Shown here: positions 43,430-53,095 of the stretch, piece by piece
Position numbering within the stretch: the first letter of the stretch is position 1
Layout: every line of letters starts with the position of its first letter
NCBI GenBank assembly: GCA_039191215.1
Contig: JBCCXT010000001.1
Coordinates: 62,001 to 126,000, forward strand
Source of the DNA: HKCCE3408 sp039191215
GTDB lineage: Bacteria > Pseudomonadota > Alphaproteobacteria > Rhodobacterales > Rhodobacteraceae
Reading direction: 5' to 3'
DNA length: 64,000 bases
The notes under the pieces: generated by a model
What the model saw: only the letters and a program-made list of their open reading frames with translations
The model's database searches: none
What the model was told of the DNA's origin: nothing
Program-made: the position numbers and the translations under genes

Positions 43430-45271
43430 ATGTTGCGCCTCGACAATATCGGCTATTCGGTCGACGGGCGGCCTCTGTTTGAGGGCGCATCGGCGACGAT
43501 TCCGGCTGGCCACAAGGTGGGTCTTGTTGGGCGAAACGGCGCGGGCAAGACCACGCTTTTCCGCCTGATCCGGGGCGAATTGACGCTCGATGACGGCGCC
43601 ATTTCCCTGCCATCACGCGCCAGGATGGGCGGCGTTAGCCAAGAGGTTCCCTCCTCCGAGACATCGCTGTTGGACACTGTCCTGGCAGCCGATGAGGAAC
43701 GTGTCGCCCTGTTGGCGGAGCAAAGCGATGACCCGGCGCGGATCGCGGACGTGCAGGCGCGGTTGCAAGCAATCGACGCCTGGTCGGCCGAGGCGCGGGC
43801 CGCGACCATCCTAAAAGGTTTGGGCTTCACGCAATCCGAACAGGCCCTGCCGTGCAGCGCCTTTTCAGGCGGCTGGCGGATGCGCGTGGCGCTGGCCGGC
43901 GTGCTGTTTTCTGCGCCCGATCTGCTGCTGTTGGACGAGCCGACCAACTACCTTGACCTTGAAGGGGCGCTTTGGCTTGAAAATTATTTGGCGCGGTATC
44001 CGCACACCGTGCTGATCATCAGCCATGATCGCGGGCTTTTGAACCGCGCCGTGGGCCACATCCTACATCTCAACGACCGTAAGCTGGCGCTTTACGCAGG
44101 CGGCTATGACACTTTCGCGCGGACACGGGCCGAACAGCGCGCCGTGCAATCTGCGATGGCCAAGAAGCAAGCGGCGCGCCGCGCCCATCTGCAGAGCTTT
44201 GTCGATCGCTTCCGCGCCAAGGCATCCAAGGCCAAACAGGCGCAAAGCCGCGTCAAGATGCTCGAAAAAATGGATACGATCCGTGCCCCCGAAGATGCCG
44301 CACGCACCGTTTTTACCTTCCCCGCGCCAGAGGCGCTTTCGCCGCCGATCCTGACGCTTGACGGGGCCGCGGTGGGCTATGACGGCCCGCCCGTTCTGCG
44401 GCGGCTGAACCTGCGGATCGACCAGGATGATCGCATCGCATTGCTGGGCCGCAATGGAGAGGGCAAATCCACCCTGTCCAAGCTGTTAGCAGACAAGCTT
44501 AAGTCTTCAGAGGGCCATATCGTGCGCGCGGGCAAGCTGCGCATCGGCTATTTTGCCCAGCACCAGGTTGATGAGCTGCATCTCGATGAAACGCCGCTTG
44601 ATCATATCCGCCGCGAACGCCCGCTTGAGGCACCATCGAAACTGCGCGCAAGGCTGGCCGGATTTGGCCTCGGCGAGGCGCAGGCAGAGACGGTGGTGGC
44701 GCGCCTCTCCGGCGGGCAGAAAGCACGCCTGTCGCTTCTGCTGGCGACCCTTGATGCACCCCAGATGCTGATTTTGGATGAACCGACGAACCACCTCGAT
44801 ATCGAAAGCCGAGAGGCCCTGGTGGAGGCGTTGACCGAATATGATGGTGCCGTCATCCTGGTCAGCCATGACATGCACCTGTTGCGGCTTGTGGCAGATC
44901 GGCTTTGGCTGGTCAAAGACGGCAGCGTGACGCCGTATGAAGAGGATTTGGACGCCTATCGCAGCCTGTTGCTGAAGGGTGAGGAACGACCCGTAAAGCC
45001 GCAGAAAAACGTCGAAAAACGGCTGGGCCGGGCGGATGTGGAGACGCTACGATCTGAGGTCAAGAAATGTGAGGCCCGGCTCGAAAAGATCGACGGGATG
45101 CGCGACAAGCTGGTCTCAAAACTCGCCGATCCCGCGCTTTATGAGGATGGCCGCGCGGGCGAGTTACAGACCTGGCAGAGAAAGTACGCCGAGGTGATGG
45201 AAGGCCTGGAGAAGGCCGAGGCGCTGTGGCTACGCGCGCAGGAAAAGCTCGACTCGGCTGAACGTGTCTAA
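43430..45271 (+). CDS. ABC-F family ATPase, ribosome-associated
   Basis: 613-residue cytoplasmic protein with two ABC domains and no membrane part. Walker A motifs are GRNGAGKTT and GRNGEGKST; signatures are FSGGWRMRVAL and LSGGQKARLSL; Walker B motifs are LLLDEPTNYLD and LILDEPTNHLD. The charged linker between them (KKQAARRAHLQSFVDRFRAKA region) is the P-site tRNA interaction motif. A C-terminal coiled coil from about residue 525 resembles Uup. ABC-F proteins of this type act on stalled or mis-set ribosomes. The precise subfamily (YheS or Uup) I cannot fix. Confidence 0.93.
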   Translation: MLRLDNIGYSVDGRPLFEGASATIPAGHKVGLVGRNGAGKTTLFRLIRGELTLDDGAISLPSRARMGGVSQEVPSSETSLLDTVLAADEERVALLAEQSDDPARIADVQARLQAIDAWSAEARAATILKGLGFTQSEQALPCSAFSGGWRMRVALAGVLFSAPDLLLLDEPTNYLDLEGALWLENYLARYPHTVLIISHDRGLLNRAVGHILHLNDRKLALYAGGYDTFARTRAEQRAVQSAMAKKQAARRAHLQSFVDRFRAKASKAKQAQSRVKMLEKMDTIRAPEDAARTVFTFPAPEALSPPILTLDGAAVGYDGPPVLRRLNLRIDQDDRIALLGRNGEGKSTLSKLLADKLKSSEGHIVRAGKLRIGYFAQHQVDELHLDETPLDHIRRERPLEAPSKLRARLAGFGLGEAQAETVVARLSGGQKARLSLLLATLDAPQMLILDEPTNHLDIESREALVEALTEYDGAVILVSHDMHLLRLVADRLWLVKDGSVTPYEEDLDAYRSLLLKGEERPVKPQKNVEKRLGRADVETLRSEVKKCEARLEKIDGMRDKLVSKLADPALYEDGRAGELQTWQRKYAEVMEGLEKAEALWLRAQEKLDSAERV

Positions 45272-45377
45272 TGCTCAAACCGACGTTTTCCGCCGACCGT
45301 CGCGCGACGACCCGTCGGCGCGCGCTCTACCACGCTCAGCGCTTGCCAGCTCGGCGCCGATGTGATGAGCCCGCATA

Positions 45378-45986
45378 ATGGATTTGGCTTTGGCCCTACC
45401 CGCCTTCGTGGCGCTTTTTGTTGTGATCGACCCGGTCGGCCTCGCACCACTTTTTGTCGCCCTGACCTCGGGCATGGTGCCGCGCGCCCGGCGGGCCGTC
45501 GCGCTGCGGGCCGTCTGCGTGGCCATGGCAATCTTGCTGCTGTTTGGACTGGCCGGCGAAGCAGTGCTCAATTTCCTCGGCATCTCCATGCCCGCTTTTC
45601 GCATCGCCGGCGGCATCTTGCTGTTTCTAACCGCGCTTGACATGCTTTTCGAACGCCGCACCGAACGCCGTGAAGGCCAGGCCCAATCGGCTCATGATCC
45701 GGCCGTCTTTCCGCTCGCTATCCCGCTGATCGCAGGTCCGGGCGCGATTGCGGCGATGATCCTGTTGACCGGGCAGAGCACGACCACGCTGGATCTGGTC
45801 TTGATCCACCTGGTCATGGCGGCGGTTTTGGCCTGTGTGTTGATACTGTTTTTCCTGGCCTCCCCGCTGGAAACCCTGCTGGGTCGCACCGGTATCGTTG
45901 TTGTCACACGCCTTTTGGGCATGCTTTTGGCTGCACTTTCGGTACAGTTTGTCATCGACGGGCTGCGTGATTTGCAGGTGATTTAA
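45378..45986 (+). CDS. MarC-family integral membrane protein
   Basis: 202-residue protein with six predicted membrane helices. It has the family-typical FVVIDPVGLAPLFVAL start and the PLAIPLIAGPGAIAAMILL block. Once linked to multiple antibiotic resistance, the family has no proven function. Follows the ABC-F gene by about 106 nt; an own promoter is possible. Confidence 0.88.
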   Translation: MDLALALPAFVALFVVIDPVGLAPLFVALTSGMVPRARRAVALRAVCVAMAILLLFGLAGEAVLNFLGISMPAFRIAGGILLFLTALDMLFERRTERREGQAQSAHDPAVFPLAIPLIAGPGAIAAMILLTGQSTTTLDLVLIHLVMAAVLACVLILFFLASPLETLLGRTGIVVVTRLLGMLLAALSVQFVIDGLRDLQVI

Positions 45987-46024
45987 ATCAATTGAGTCCT
46001 TATGTCTGGGCCAGGAGGCTGCGC

Positions 46025-46606
46025 ATGGAAACAATCGACACCGACAACCTGATCTATCTGAGCGCTTTTTTGGTGCTGATTGGCGGCAGCTATCTGCTGT
46101 CACAGCGGCGAAATATCGGCCAGGTCATGCGACATGCGGGCGTTTGGGTGCTGATTTTTCTCGGCGCGATCCTGGCGGTTGCGGCATGGGAAGATATCAG
46201 CGGTGCGGTCACATCGCGGGCAACGGTCTCCCAAGACGGCTCAGAGATCCGCGTCCCGCGTTCCGTGGACGGACATTATTACCTTACCCTGGAGGTTAAT
46301 GGAGCCGCGACCCGGTTTGTCGTCGATACCGGCGCAACTGATATTGTGCTGACCCAGGAGGATGCCGAAAAGGCCGGTATTGCACGCGACAGCCTGGTTT
46401 TTGCAGGCCGCGCCCAGACGGCAAATGGTGTCGTGGAGACGGCGCCTGTGCGGCTTGAAAGCGTAGCCATCGGTCCCGTGGTCGATCGCAATGTGCGCGC
46501 GATTGTCAATGGGGGCGATTTGCATGAAAGCCTGTTGGGCATGGGATATCTGGATCGCTTCGGCACGATAATGATCCAGGACGGAGAGTTGATCCTGCGG
46601 CGCTGA
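46025..46606 (+). CDS. Membrane-anchored retropepsin-like aspartyl protease (TIGR02281 type)
   Basis: 193-residue protein with two N-terminal membrane helices (about residues 9-25 and 40-56) and a single retropepsin-like domain outside. The catalytic DTG is at residues 101-103 (VVDTGATDIVLT). As a single-lobe protease it should work as a dimer. The ATG at 46025 has AGGAGG upstream. Substrate unknown. Confidence 0.88.
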   Translation: METIDTDNLIYLSAFLVLIGGSYLLSQRRNIGQVMRHAGVWVLIFLGAILAVAAWEDISGAVTSRATVSQDGSEIRVPRSVDGHYYLTLEVNGAATRFVVDTGATDIVLTQEDAEKAGIARDSLVFAGRAQTANGVVETAPVRLESVAIGPVVDRNVRAIVNGGDLHESLLGMGYLDRFGTIMIQDGELILRR

Positions 46607-46620
46607 GCCCACGCGCGGTC

Positions 46621-47091
46621 TCAGGCCGGATTGCTTTCGGCCTTCATCTCCCACTTGCCGCCCTCTTCTGACCAATACTTGGCAGCCAATCCTGCGCCAG
46701 TCAGTGCCCGCCATTGCGCGCGCGCGCCTTCGACCGCATGCGGGTCGTGGCCATCAAAAAGGATCATCGCACGTGTGAGCGAGCGCAGCTCATCGGCGTC
46801 AAGATCAGCACCATCGACACTGAACAAAGCATGGGGGCCATTCGGCACCGCGCGGTGCTCGGTTGTCAGCAGGATCGGTTGCAGCGCGTCATGCGGCCCA
46901 CCCGCCAGACCATGCGGCAAAAACCCCTCCTCCGGCCGCAGCCAGAGCTGTTCGTCAAGCTTTGCAAGTGCCGCGCTGTCGCGCCCGCGCACAACCACGC
47001 GCCAGCCCACTGCCAGAGATTTTTCCAGCAAAATCCGGAGCGTGACGTCCAGCGGCTGCCGCGTCAGGTGGTAAAAATAGGCCTCGCTCAT
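46621..47091 (-). CDS. holC: DNA polymerase III chi subunit
   Basis: 156-residue chi subunit that links the clamp loader to single-strand DNA-binding protein. It starts with EAYFYHLTRQPLDVTLRILLEKSLAVGWR, followed by the PHGLAGGPHDALQPILLT block, both typical of alphaproteobacterial HolC. Its ATG overlaps the pepA stop (ATGA), so the two are translationally coupled; the pepA-holC pair is widespread. Confidence 0.93.
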   Translation of the reverse strand: MSEAYFYHLTRQPLDVTLRILLEKSLAVGWRVVVRGRDSAALAKLDEQLWLRPEEGFLPHGLAGGPHDALQPILLTTEHRAVPNGPHALFSVDGADLDADELRSLTRAMILFDGHDPHAVEGARAQWRALTGAGLAAKYWSEEGGKWEMKAESNPA

Positions 47092-48557
47092 TCGGCCTCA
47101 TACCCGTCGCGCACCAGTTGATCGAGCGCGGCCACCCCCCAACCGGTTGCCCCTTTCGGTGCCATCGCCGTGGCCGATTTCACATGCGCAACGCCCGCGA
47201 TGTCGAGATGGATCCAGGGCATTTCATCTTTGATGAAGCGTTGCAGGAATTGCGCCGCCGTGATCGACCCGGCCGCCCGACCGCCGACATTCTTCATATC
47301 GGCAATGTCGGATTTCAACTGTTTGTCATAGGCCGCACCAAGCGGCATGCGCCAGGCGCCTTCACCCGTTGTGGCGGCTGCTTTCAGGAAAGCCGCACAG
47401 AAGTCGTCATTGTTGGAAAAGACACCGGCATTTTCATGCCCCAGGCCAATGATAATGGCCCCTGTCAGTGTGGCCAGATCGACGATGCCTTTCGGGGCAA
47501 ATTTCTCCTGCGCGTACCAAAGCACGTCGGCCAGGACGAGCCGGCCCTCGGCATCGGTGTTGATCACTTCAACCGTGTCGCCTTTCATCGATTTGACGAC
47601 ATCGCCGGGCCGTTGCGCGCGCCCGTCGGGCATGTTTTCGACCAGGCCCACGAGACCCACGACATTGGCCTTGGCTTTCCGCAGCGCAAGCGTGCGCATG
47701 ACGCCTGCGACAACACCCGCGCCACCCATATCCATCGTCATGTCTTCCATGCCGCCGGCGGGTTTGAGGCTGATCCCGCCTGTGTCAAACACCACCCCCT
47801 TGCCGACAAGTGCCAACGGCGCCTCGTCACCCCCGCCTTTGTGCTGCATGACGACCACCTTGGACGGGCTCTCAGAGCCCATGCCGACGGCCAGAAGCGT
47901 GCGCATGCCGAGCTTTTCAAGCTCCGGCTCTTCGAGGATCTCAACCTCAAGGCCAAGCTCACCCATGGCCGCAAGACGCGCGGCAAAATCGTCTGTGGTC
48001 AGGATGTTAGAGGGCTCATTGACCAGATCACGGGTGAAGAAGACCCCTTCGGCGAGCGCTGCCATCGGTGCGGCCTCCGCGGCGGCATCCTCGGGCGATT
48101 TACAGTGGATCGCCGCGCCTTTGCGGGCCACTTCGTCGTCGGTTTTGTGGTCCTCAAACGCGTAGTTGCGCACCGCAAGCCCGAATGACAGGTCGGCCAC
48201 TTTCGCCAGGCTTCCGGCATAAATAGTCAGCGCGTCTTTGCCTTTGAACTTGGCCAATTCCGCCCCGGCCGCCCGGGCATTGGCGGATGGAGCACGGCGG
48301 CCAAGTTTCAATACCATCACGGCCGTTGCAGCAAGCCCCGTGGGATAGTTCAGGCTGATCCCGTCGCCCTCTTTCAGTTTGCCCCACTTGTCGCTTTCCA
48401 AGAGCCGCGCCACCGCGCCCTTGGTCTGCCGATTGACGCGCCGTGCGGCCAGATCGAGCGTGCCTTCTGGCGTCACAATCACCGCGATGCGGCCAGCCTG
48501 ATCGGCCAGGCCATCAAGGTCGGTTTCCAGAAAGTCGATAGAGATCGGCGTGGTCAT
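47088..48557 (-). CDS. pepA: Leucyl aminopeptidase
   Basis: 489-residue M17 metallopeptidase that removes N-terminal residues from peptides. The C-terminal catalytic domain holds the NTDAEGRL signature and the zinc-binding region FDTGGISLKPAGGMEDMTMDMGG. The N-terminal macro-like domain is shorter than in E. coli. It diverges from lptF and is co-transcribed with holC. Confidence 0.96.
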   Translation of the reverse strand: MTTPISIDFLETDLDGLADQAGRIAVIVTPEGTLDLAARRVNRQTKGAVARLLESDKWGKLKEGDGISLNYPTGLAATAVMVLKLGRRAPSANARAAGAELAKFKGKDALTIYAGSLAKVADLSFGLAVRNYAFEDHKTDDEVARKGAAIHCKSPEDAAAEAAPMAALAEGVFFTRDLVNEPSNILTTDDFAARLAAMGELGLEVEILEEPELEKLGMRTLLAVGMGSESPSKVVVMQHKGGGDEAPLALVGKGVVFDTGGISLKPAGGMEDMTMDMGGAGVVAGVMRTLALRKAKANVVGLVGLVENMPDGRAQRPGDVVKSMKGDTVEVINTDAEGRLVLADVLWYAQEKFAPKGIVDLATLTGAIIIGLGHENAGVFSNNDDFCAAFLKAAATTGEGAWRMPLGAAYDKQLKSDIADMKNVGGRAAGSITAAQFLQRFIKDEMPWIHLDIAGVAHVKSATAMAPKGATGWGVAALDQLVRDGYEAE

Positions 48558-48695
48558 GGGGTTCTCCGCGGGAATGGGCCTGGGCCAAAGCCTAGTGCGC
48601 CACCCGGCAATTGACCAGTGACCCCTTCTCGACCCCGGCGCGATCCGCTAGACCTATGCTAACTGGGGGTAACAAGAGCTGAAGGGCCGGGCGCA

Positions 48696-49820
48696 TTGGG
48701 GCGATACGACCGCTATATTCTGTCGCAGCTATTGGTGCTTTTTGGCTTTTTCAGCCTGGTGCTGATCTCGGTCTATTGGATCAATCAGGCGGTCGATCTG
48801 TTTGATGCGCTGCTGGCCGATGGGCAGAATGTGGCGGTGTTTGTGGAATTTGCCGCACTTAGCCTGCCGCAAATCATGTTGCTGGTCTTGCCGGTCAGTG
48901 CCTTTGTGGCCGTGATCTACATCTTCAACCGGATGATCTCTGAATCAGAACTGGTCGTTTTGCAGACTGCAGGCCTGGGTCCGCTGCGTCTGTTGCGCCC
49001 GGTGATCGGCTTTGGACTTATGCTGGCCGCCCTGATCGGTGTATCGGCCCATGTGCTGACGCCTTCGGCTAGGGCGCAATTCAACGACCGCTCCGATCAG
49101 GTCAGCCAGGACCTCAGCGCGCGCTTCCTGCGCGCCGGTGAATTTCTGCATCCAACCAGCGGGCTAACCGTGTTCATCCGCGAGATCACCGAGATCGGCG
49201 AATTTCGCGATGTTTTCCTGCAGGACCGAACCGATGACGCCGATGAGACGACCTATACCGCCGAACGCGCCCTGCTGGTTCTGGCCGATGCCGGCCCGCG
49301 CTTGGTGATGTTTGACGGCTTTGCCCAAGCCCATGACCCCGATACGGGGCGCCTGGCCGTCGTCCAGTTTGACGATTTCACCTATGATCTGGCCGGGCTG
49401 ATTGCGGCACCGACCGACCGCAGCCGAGACATTCGCGAGCTTGGCACGGGACTATTGCTAACCGCCAATCGATCCGAGGCAGCAGCCTACGGGGCCACCG
49501 TGGCCCAGATGCGGTTTGTCGCCCATGACCGGATCGTAAAATCGCTCTTTGCGTTTTTCATCCCGCTGATCGGCGCCGCGGCATTGATGACGGGGACATT
49601 TTCGCGCTTTGGCGTCTGGCCGCAGATCCTGATGGCTGTGGGGCTTATGGTGCCGCTTCAGATGAGCTGGAATTTCACCTCCACCTTTGCACAGCGTGAT
49701 CCGACCTTCATGTGGCTGGCCTATGTCCAGCCCTTCGCAGCGGCAGCCACAACCATCATCCTGATCACGCTGGCCATGCGGCGGCGGCCCGCCCCGTCGG
49801 CGCACGAGGCGCCGGCATGA
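48696..49820 (+). CDS. lptF: LPS export permease LptF
   Basis: 374-residue YjgP/YjgQ-family permease of the LptB2FG complex that extracts LPS from the inner membrane. It has the expected six-helix arrangement: three near the N terminus (about 10-30, 50-75, 95-115), a periplasmic beta-jellyroll, and three near the C terminus (about 280-355). The start is a TTG at 48696, with GAAGGG upstream; MGRYDRYILSQ is typical of relatives. Its TGA overlaps the lptG ATG. Confidence 0.95.
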   Translation: MGRYDRYILSQLLVLFGFFSLVLISVYWINQAVDLFDALLADGQNVAVFVEFAALSLPQIMLLVLPVSAFVAVIYIFNRMISESELVVLQTAGLGPLRLLRPVIGFGLMLAALIGVSAHVLTPSARAQFNDRSDQVSQDLSARFLRAGEFLHPTSGLTVFIREITEIGEFRDVFLQDRTDDADETTYTAERALLVLADAGPRLVMFDGFAQAHDPDTGRLAVVQFDDFTYDLAGLIAAPTDRSRDIRELGTGLLLTANRSEAAAYGATVAQMRFVAHDRIVKSLFAFFIPLIGAAALMTGTFSRFGVWPQILMAVGLMVPLQMSWNFTSTFAQRDPTFMWLAYVQPFAAAATTIILITLAMRRRPAPSAHEAPA

Positions 49821-50914
49821 TCCTGCATGTCTATATCGCGCGTCGCTTTTTGCGGGCATTTGGCATCGTGCTGGCGGTTTTTGTGTCGATCCTGCTGCCG
49901 ATTGATCTGGCCGAGCAAATCCGCCGCGTCGGCGACACCGAACGCCCCGTGGCCGCGGCCCTTGAGCTGAGCCTTTTGAACCTACCCGGCATGCTCTACG
50001 AGATGCTGCCGCTTTTTATCATGATCGCGACGCTTTTTTTGTTTTTGGGCCTAGCGCGCACAAGTGAGCTGGTTGTGGTGCGATCCTCGGGCCGGTCGGC
50101 GCTGCGCCAGACGATGTCACCGGTGGTGGTGGCGATTTGCCTGGGGATTGTCGGCGTCACCGTGATCAACCCCATCGTCGCCGCGACAGAACGGCAATAC
50201 GAGACCCGGATTGCCGCGTTCCGGTCCGGCGAGGCGCGCACGCTGTCGGTCTCGGCCGAAGGGCTGTGGCTGCGCCAGGGCAGCGATCAGGGCCAGACCG
50301 TGATCCGGGCAACAAGCGCCAACGGCAACGGCACGATCCTGCGCGAGGCGAGCTTTTTTGTCTATGGCGCGGGCGGCCAAATCAGCGAGCGGATCGACGC
50401 CGAAGAGGCCCGTTTGACGCGCGGCGCTTGGGAGATGACCAACGTCAAGCGCTGGCCGCTTGCGGGCAGCGACAATCCAGAAGGTTCGGCCGTAAGCCAG
50501 GCAAACTACGCGCTGGCCTCATCGCTGACCGCTGAGCAGATCCGCGACAGTTTCGGCCGCCCTCAAACCGTGCCGATCTATGAGTTGCCAGGCTTTATCA
50601 ATGATCTAAACCGGGCGGGATTTGCTGCGCTCACGCATCGTGTTTGGCTACAAATCGAGCTCAGCAACCCGCTGATGCTGGCCGCGATGGTCCTAATTGG
50701 GGCGGGCTTTACGATGCGCCACACCCGGTTCGGACGCACAGGTTTGATGGTCCTGTCGGCGATCTTGCTGGGCTTTGGCGTCTTTTTTGTACGCAACTTC
50801 GCCCAGGTTCTGGGTGAGACAGCGCAACTGCCGATCGCATTGGTCGCTTGGGCGCCGCCTGCGGCCGCGATCTTGCTTGCCCTGGGCCTGTTGCTGCACA
50901 CGGAGGACGGTTAG
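49817..50914 (+). CDS. lptG: LPS export permease LptG
   Basis: 365-residue partner of LptF with the same six-helix and jellyroll layout. The ATG at 49817 overlaps the lptF stop (ATGA), and its own TAG shares a G with the lptD GTG start, so lptF-lptG-lptD are translated in series. LptA, LptB and LptC are not in the window. Confidence 0.95.
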   Translation: MILHVYIARRFLRAFGIVLAVFVSILLPIDLAEQIRRVGDTERPVAAALELSLLNLPGMLYEMLPLFIMIATLFLFLGLARTSELVVVRSSGRSALRQTMSPVVVAICLGIVGVTVINPIVAATERQYETRIAAFRSGEARTLSVSAEGLWLRQGSDQGQTVIRATSANGNGTILREASFFVYGAGGQISERIDAEEARLTRGAWEMTNVKRWPLAGSDNPEGSAVSQANYALASSLTAEQIRDSFGRPQTVPIYELPGFINDLNRAGFAALTHRVWLQIELSNPLMLAAMVLIGAGFTMRHTRFGRTGLMVLSAILLGFGVFFVRNFAQVLGETAQLPIALVAWAPPAAAILLALGLLLHTEDG

Positions 50915-53058
50915 TGGCCCGGGCAGCAAGCCTTATCCGGGCGGTCTGGACGGGACTGATCTTGGCGCTTTGCGCGGCGCTGCCGTCCGCGGCACAAGAG
51001 CTGGGCCCGGCACCTGCCACTTTGATCGCGGACCAAATCCGATTTGACGGCCCGTCTGAGACGGTGACGGCCAGCGGCGCGGTTGAGGTCTATTTTGACG
51101 GCGCGATCTTGCGCGCGGGCACCATCCGCTACGATGGCCCGCGCGATCTGTTGACGGTCGAAGGTCCGTTGACGCTGGTCGATCCAAGCGGACGGGCGGT
51201 TTTCATCGCGGATTTTGCCACCCTATCGGGCGATCTTCGCGAAGGTGTCCTGCGCTCTGCCCGCTTGGTCCTGGACCGCCAATTGCAGATCGCGGCAACC
51301 GAGATTGACCGCTCCGAGGGGCGCTATACCCAGGCCTATCAGACGGTCGCCTCAACCTGTGTGGTCTGCGAGGAAAACCCCACCCCGATCTGGGAGATCC
51401 GCGCCCGCCGGATCATCCACGACGCCGAGGACCGCACGCTTTGGTTCGAAGGTGCGCAGTTTCGCGCCCTGGGCGTACCGCTGGCCTATTTCCCGCGCCT
51501 GCGCTTGCCTGACCCGAGCCAAAGCCGCGCGCCGGGGCTTTTGGTGCCATCCATCATCGGCAATGACCTGTTGGGCACCGGCATAAGCGTGCCGTTTTTT
51601 GTCCCGCTCGGCGCGCATCGCGATCTGACGCTTGCGCCCTATGCAACAAGTGACACCTATTCCGGCCTAGGCCTGCGATACCGCCAGGCTTTCACCCGCG
51701 GCTGGGTCGAGCTCGAAGGCCAGCTTTCCTTTGATGACCTGACCGAAGACGACATGCGCGGATACGTCTTTGGGTCGGGCTATTTCCAATTGCCGCGGGG
51801 GTTTGAGCTCGACTTGCGGCTCGAGGGGGTAAGCGATCGTGGATATTTAGCAACCTACGGCATCACTGATGTCGATCGGCTGCAAAGCCAGGCCTTGGTG
51901 TCGCGCACCGAGCGTGACGAATACATTGAGGCCGGCCTGACGGAGTACAATTCGCTCCGTGATGGCGATGACAACCGGACCCTGCCGAACACGATCCTGG
52001 ACGCCGAATGGACCATTCGCCGCGATCTGGCAGGTGGGATCGCGCGTCTGGGCTTTAGTACGCATTCGCGCGAGCGTGACGACGGCACCGACATGGTCGG
52101 GCGTGACCTGACGCGGATCGGCGCCCGGGCCGATTGGCGCAGTGATTGGGTGGCTCCGGGCGGGCTGCTGGTGGCGGCTGAAGCAGCCCTTTATGCCGAT
52201 GTTTTTGCCATCCGCGAAGACAGCACCTTCCAAGAAACACAGACGCGGCTGACGCCTCTGGGTGCCGTGGAGCTTTCCTGGCCGCTGGCGCGATTGGGCA
52301 CAACCGGGGTCAGCCATCTGATCACCCCAACGGTGCAGCTTGCCTGGTCGGATGCGGACGGGGCGGAGACGCCCAATGGCGACAGTGCGATTGTGTCTTT
52401 CGATCAGGCCAATCTCCTGGCACTCAACCGGTTTCCCGGCGGCGATCGGATCGAAGACGGCGCGCGCATGGCAATGGGTCTGAGCTATGTGCGGACCGAC
52501 CCGCTTGGCTGGTCGCTTGGCACCACGCTTGGCCGCATTTGGCACCAAGAGGATACCGGGCAATTCACCGATGGCTCTGGCCTCAGCGGCGAAGCCTCGG
52601 ATTGGCTTTGGGCCGTCAACCTGACGCTTGGCCGCGACCTTGCCCTCATCAACCGCGCGCTTTTTGATGACGCGTTGAATTTCACCTCAAATGAGGCCGC
52701 TTTGCGCTGGACGGGTGCGCGCCATGACCTGACCAGCACGCTGACATGGCTTGCCGCTGACACCGCCGAGGCCAGGCCCAGTGATACAGCGGAGCTATTT
52801 CTGCAGGGCGCCTACGATATCGGCTCGGGCTGGCAAACGGATGCCGAATGGCAATATGACTTTGCCGCCAATGACAGCACCCGCGCGGGCTTTGGGCTGA
52901 GCTATGCCACCGAGTGCATTGACGTGGCGTTTTCGCTCTCGCGTCGCTTCACCAGCTCCGCTACCGTGGCGCCGAGCACCGAATTTGACCTCACGGTTGC
53001 GCTTAATGGGTTTGGCACAGCACGCGACGGGCGCAGCCGCGACCGGATTTGCCGTTAA
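50914..53058 (+). CDS. lptD: LPS assembly outer-membrane protein LptD
   Basis: 714-residue outer-membrane barrel that inserts LPS in the outer leaflet. A signal peptide (about residues 1-27, ending SAAQ) precedes an LptA-like jellyroll (residues about 35-130, LIADQIRFDGPSETVTASG) and a long barrel region. Two cysteines in STCVVCEE and others near the C terminus (ATECIDV, RICR) could form the disulfides needed for maturation of LptD, though spacing differs from E. coli. The start is a GTG overlapping lptG, with GGAGGA upstream. Confidence 0.94.
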   Translation: MARAASLIRAVWTGLILALCAALPSAAQELGPAPATLIADQIRFDGPSETVTASGAVEVYFDGAILRAGTIRYDGPRDLLTVEGPLTLVDPSGRAVFIADFATLSGDLREGVLRSARLVLDRQLQIAATEIDRSEGRYTQAYQTVASTCVVCEENPTPIWEIRARRIIHDAEDRTLWFEGAQFRALGVPLAYFPRLRLPDPSQSRAPGLLVPSIIGNDLLGTGISVPFFVPLGAHRDLTLAPYATSDTYSGLGLRYRQAFTRGWVELEGQLSFDDLTEDDMRGYVFGSGYFQLPRGFELDLRLEGVSDRGYLATYGITDVDRLQSQALVSRTERDEYIEAGLTEYNSLRDGDDNRTLPNTILDAEWTIRRDLAGGIARLGFSTHSRERDDGTDMVGRDLTRIGARADWRSDWVAPGGLLVAAEAALYADVFAIREDSTFQETQTRLTPLGAVELSWPLARLGTTGVSHLITPTVQLAWSDADGAETPNGDSAIVSFDQANLLALNRFPGGDRIEDGARMAMGLSYVRTDPLGWSLGTTLGRIWHQEDTGQFTDGSGLSGEASDWLWAVNLTLGRDLALINRALFDDALNFTSNEAALRWTGARHDLTSTLTWLAADTAEARPSDTAELFLQGAYDIGSGWQTDAEWQYDFAANDSTRAGFGLSYATECIDVAFSLSRRFTSSATVAPSTEFDLTVALNGFGTARDGRSRDRICR

Positions 53059-53095
53059 GCCGTGCGGAGGTCCAAAAAAGAACGATGAGGCCCCG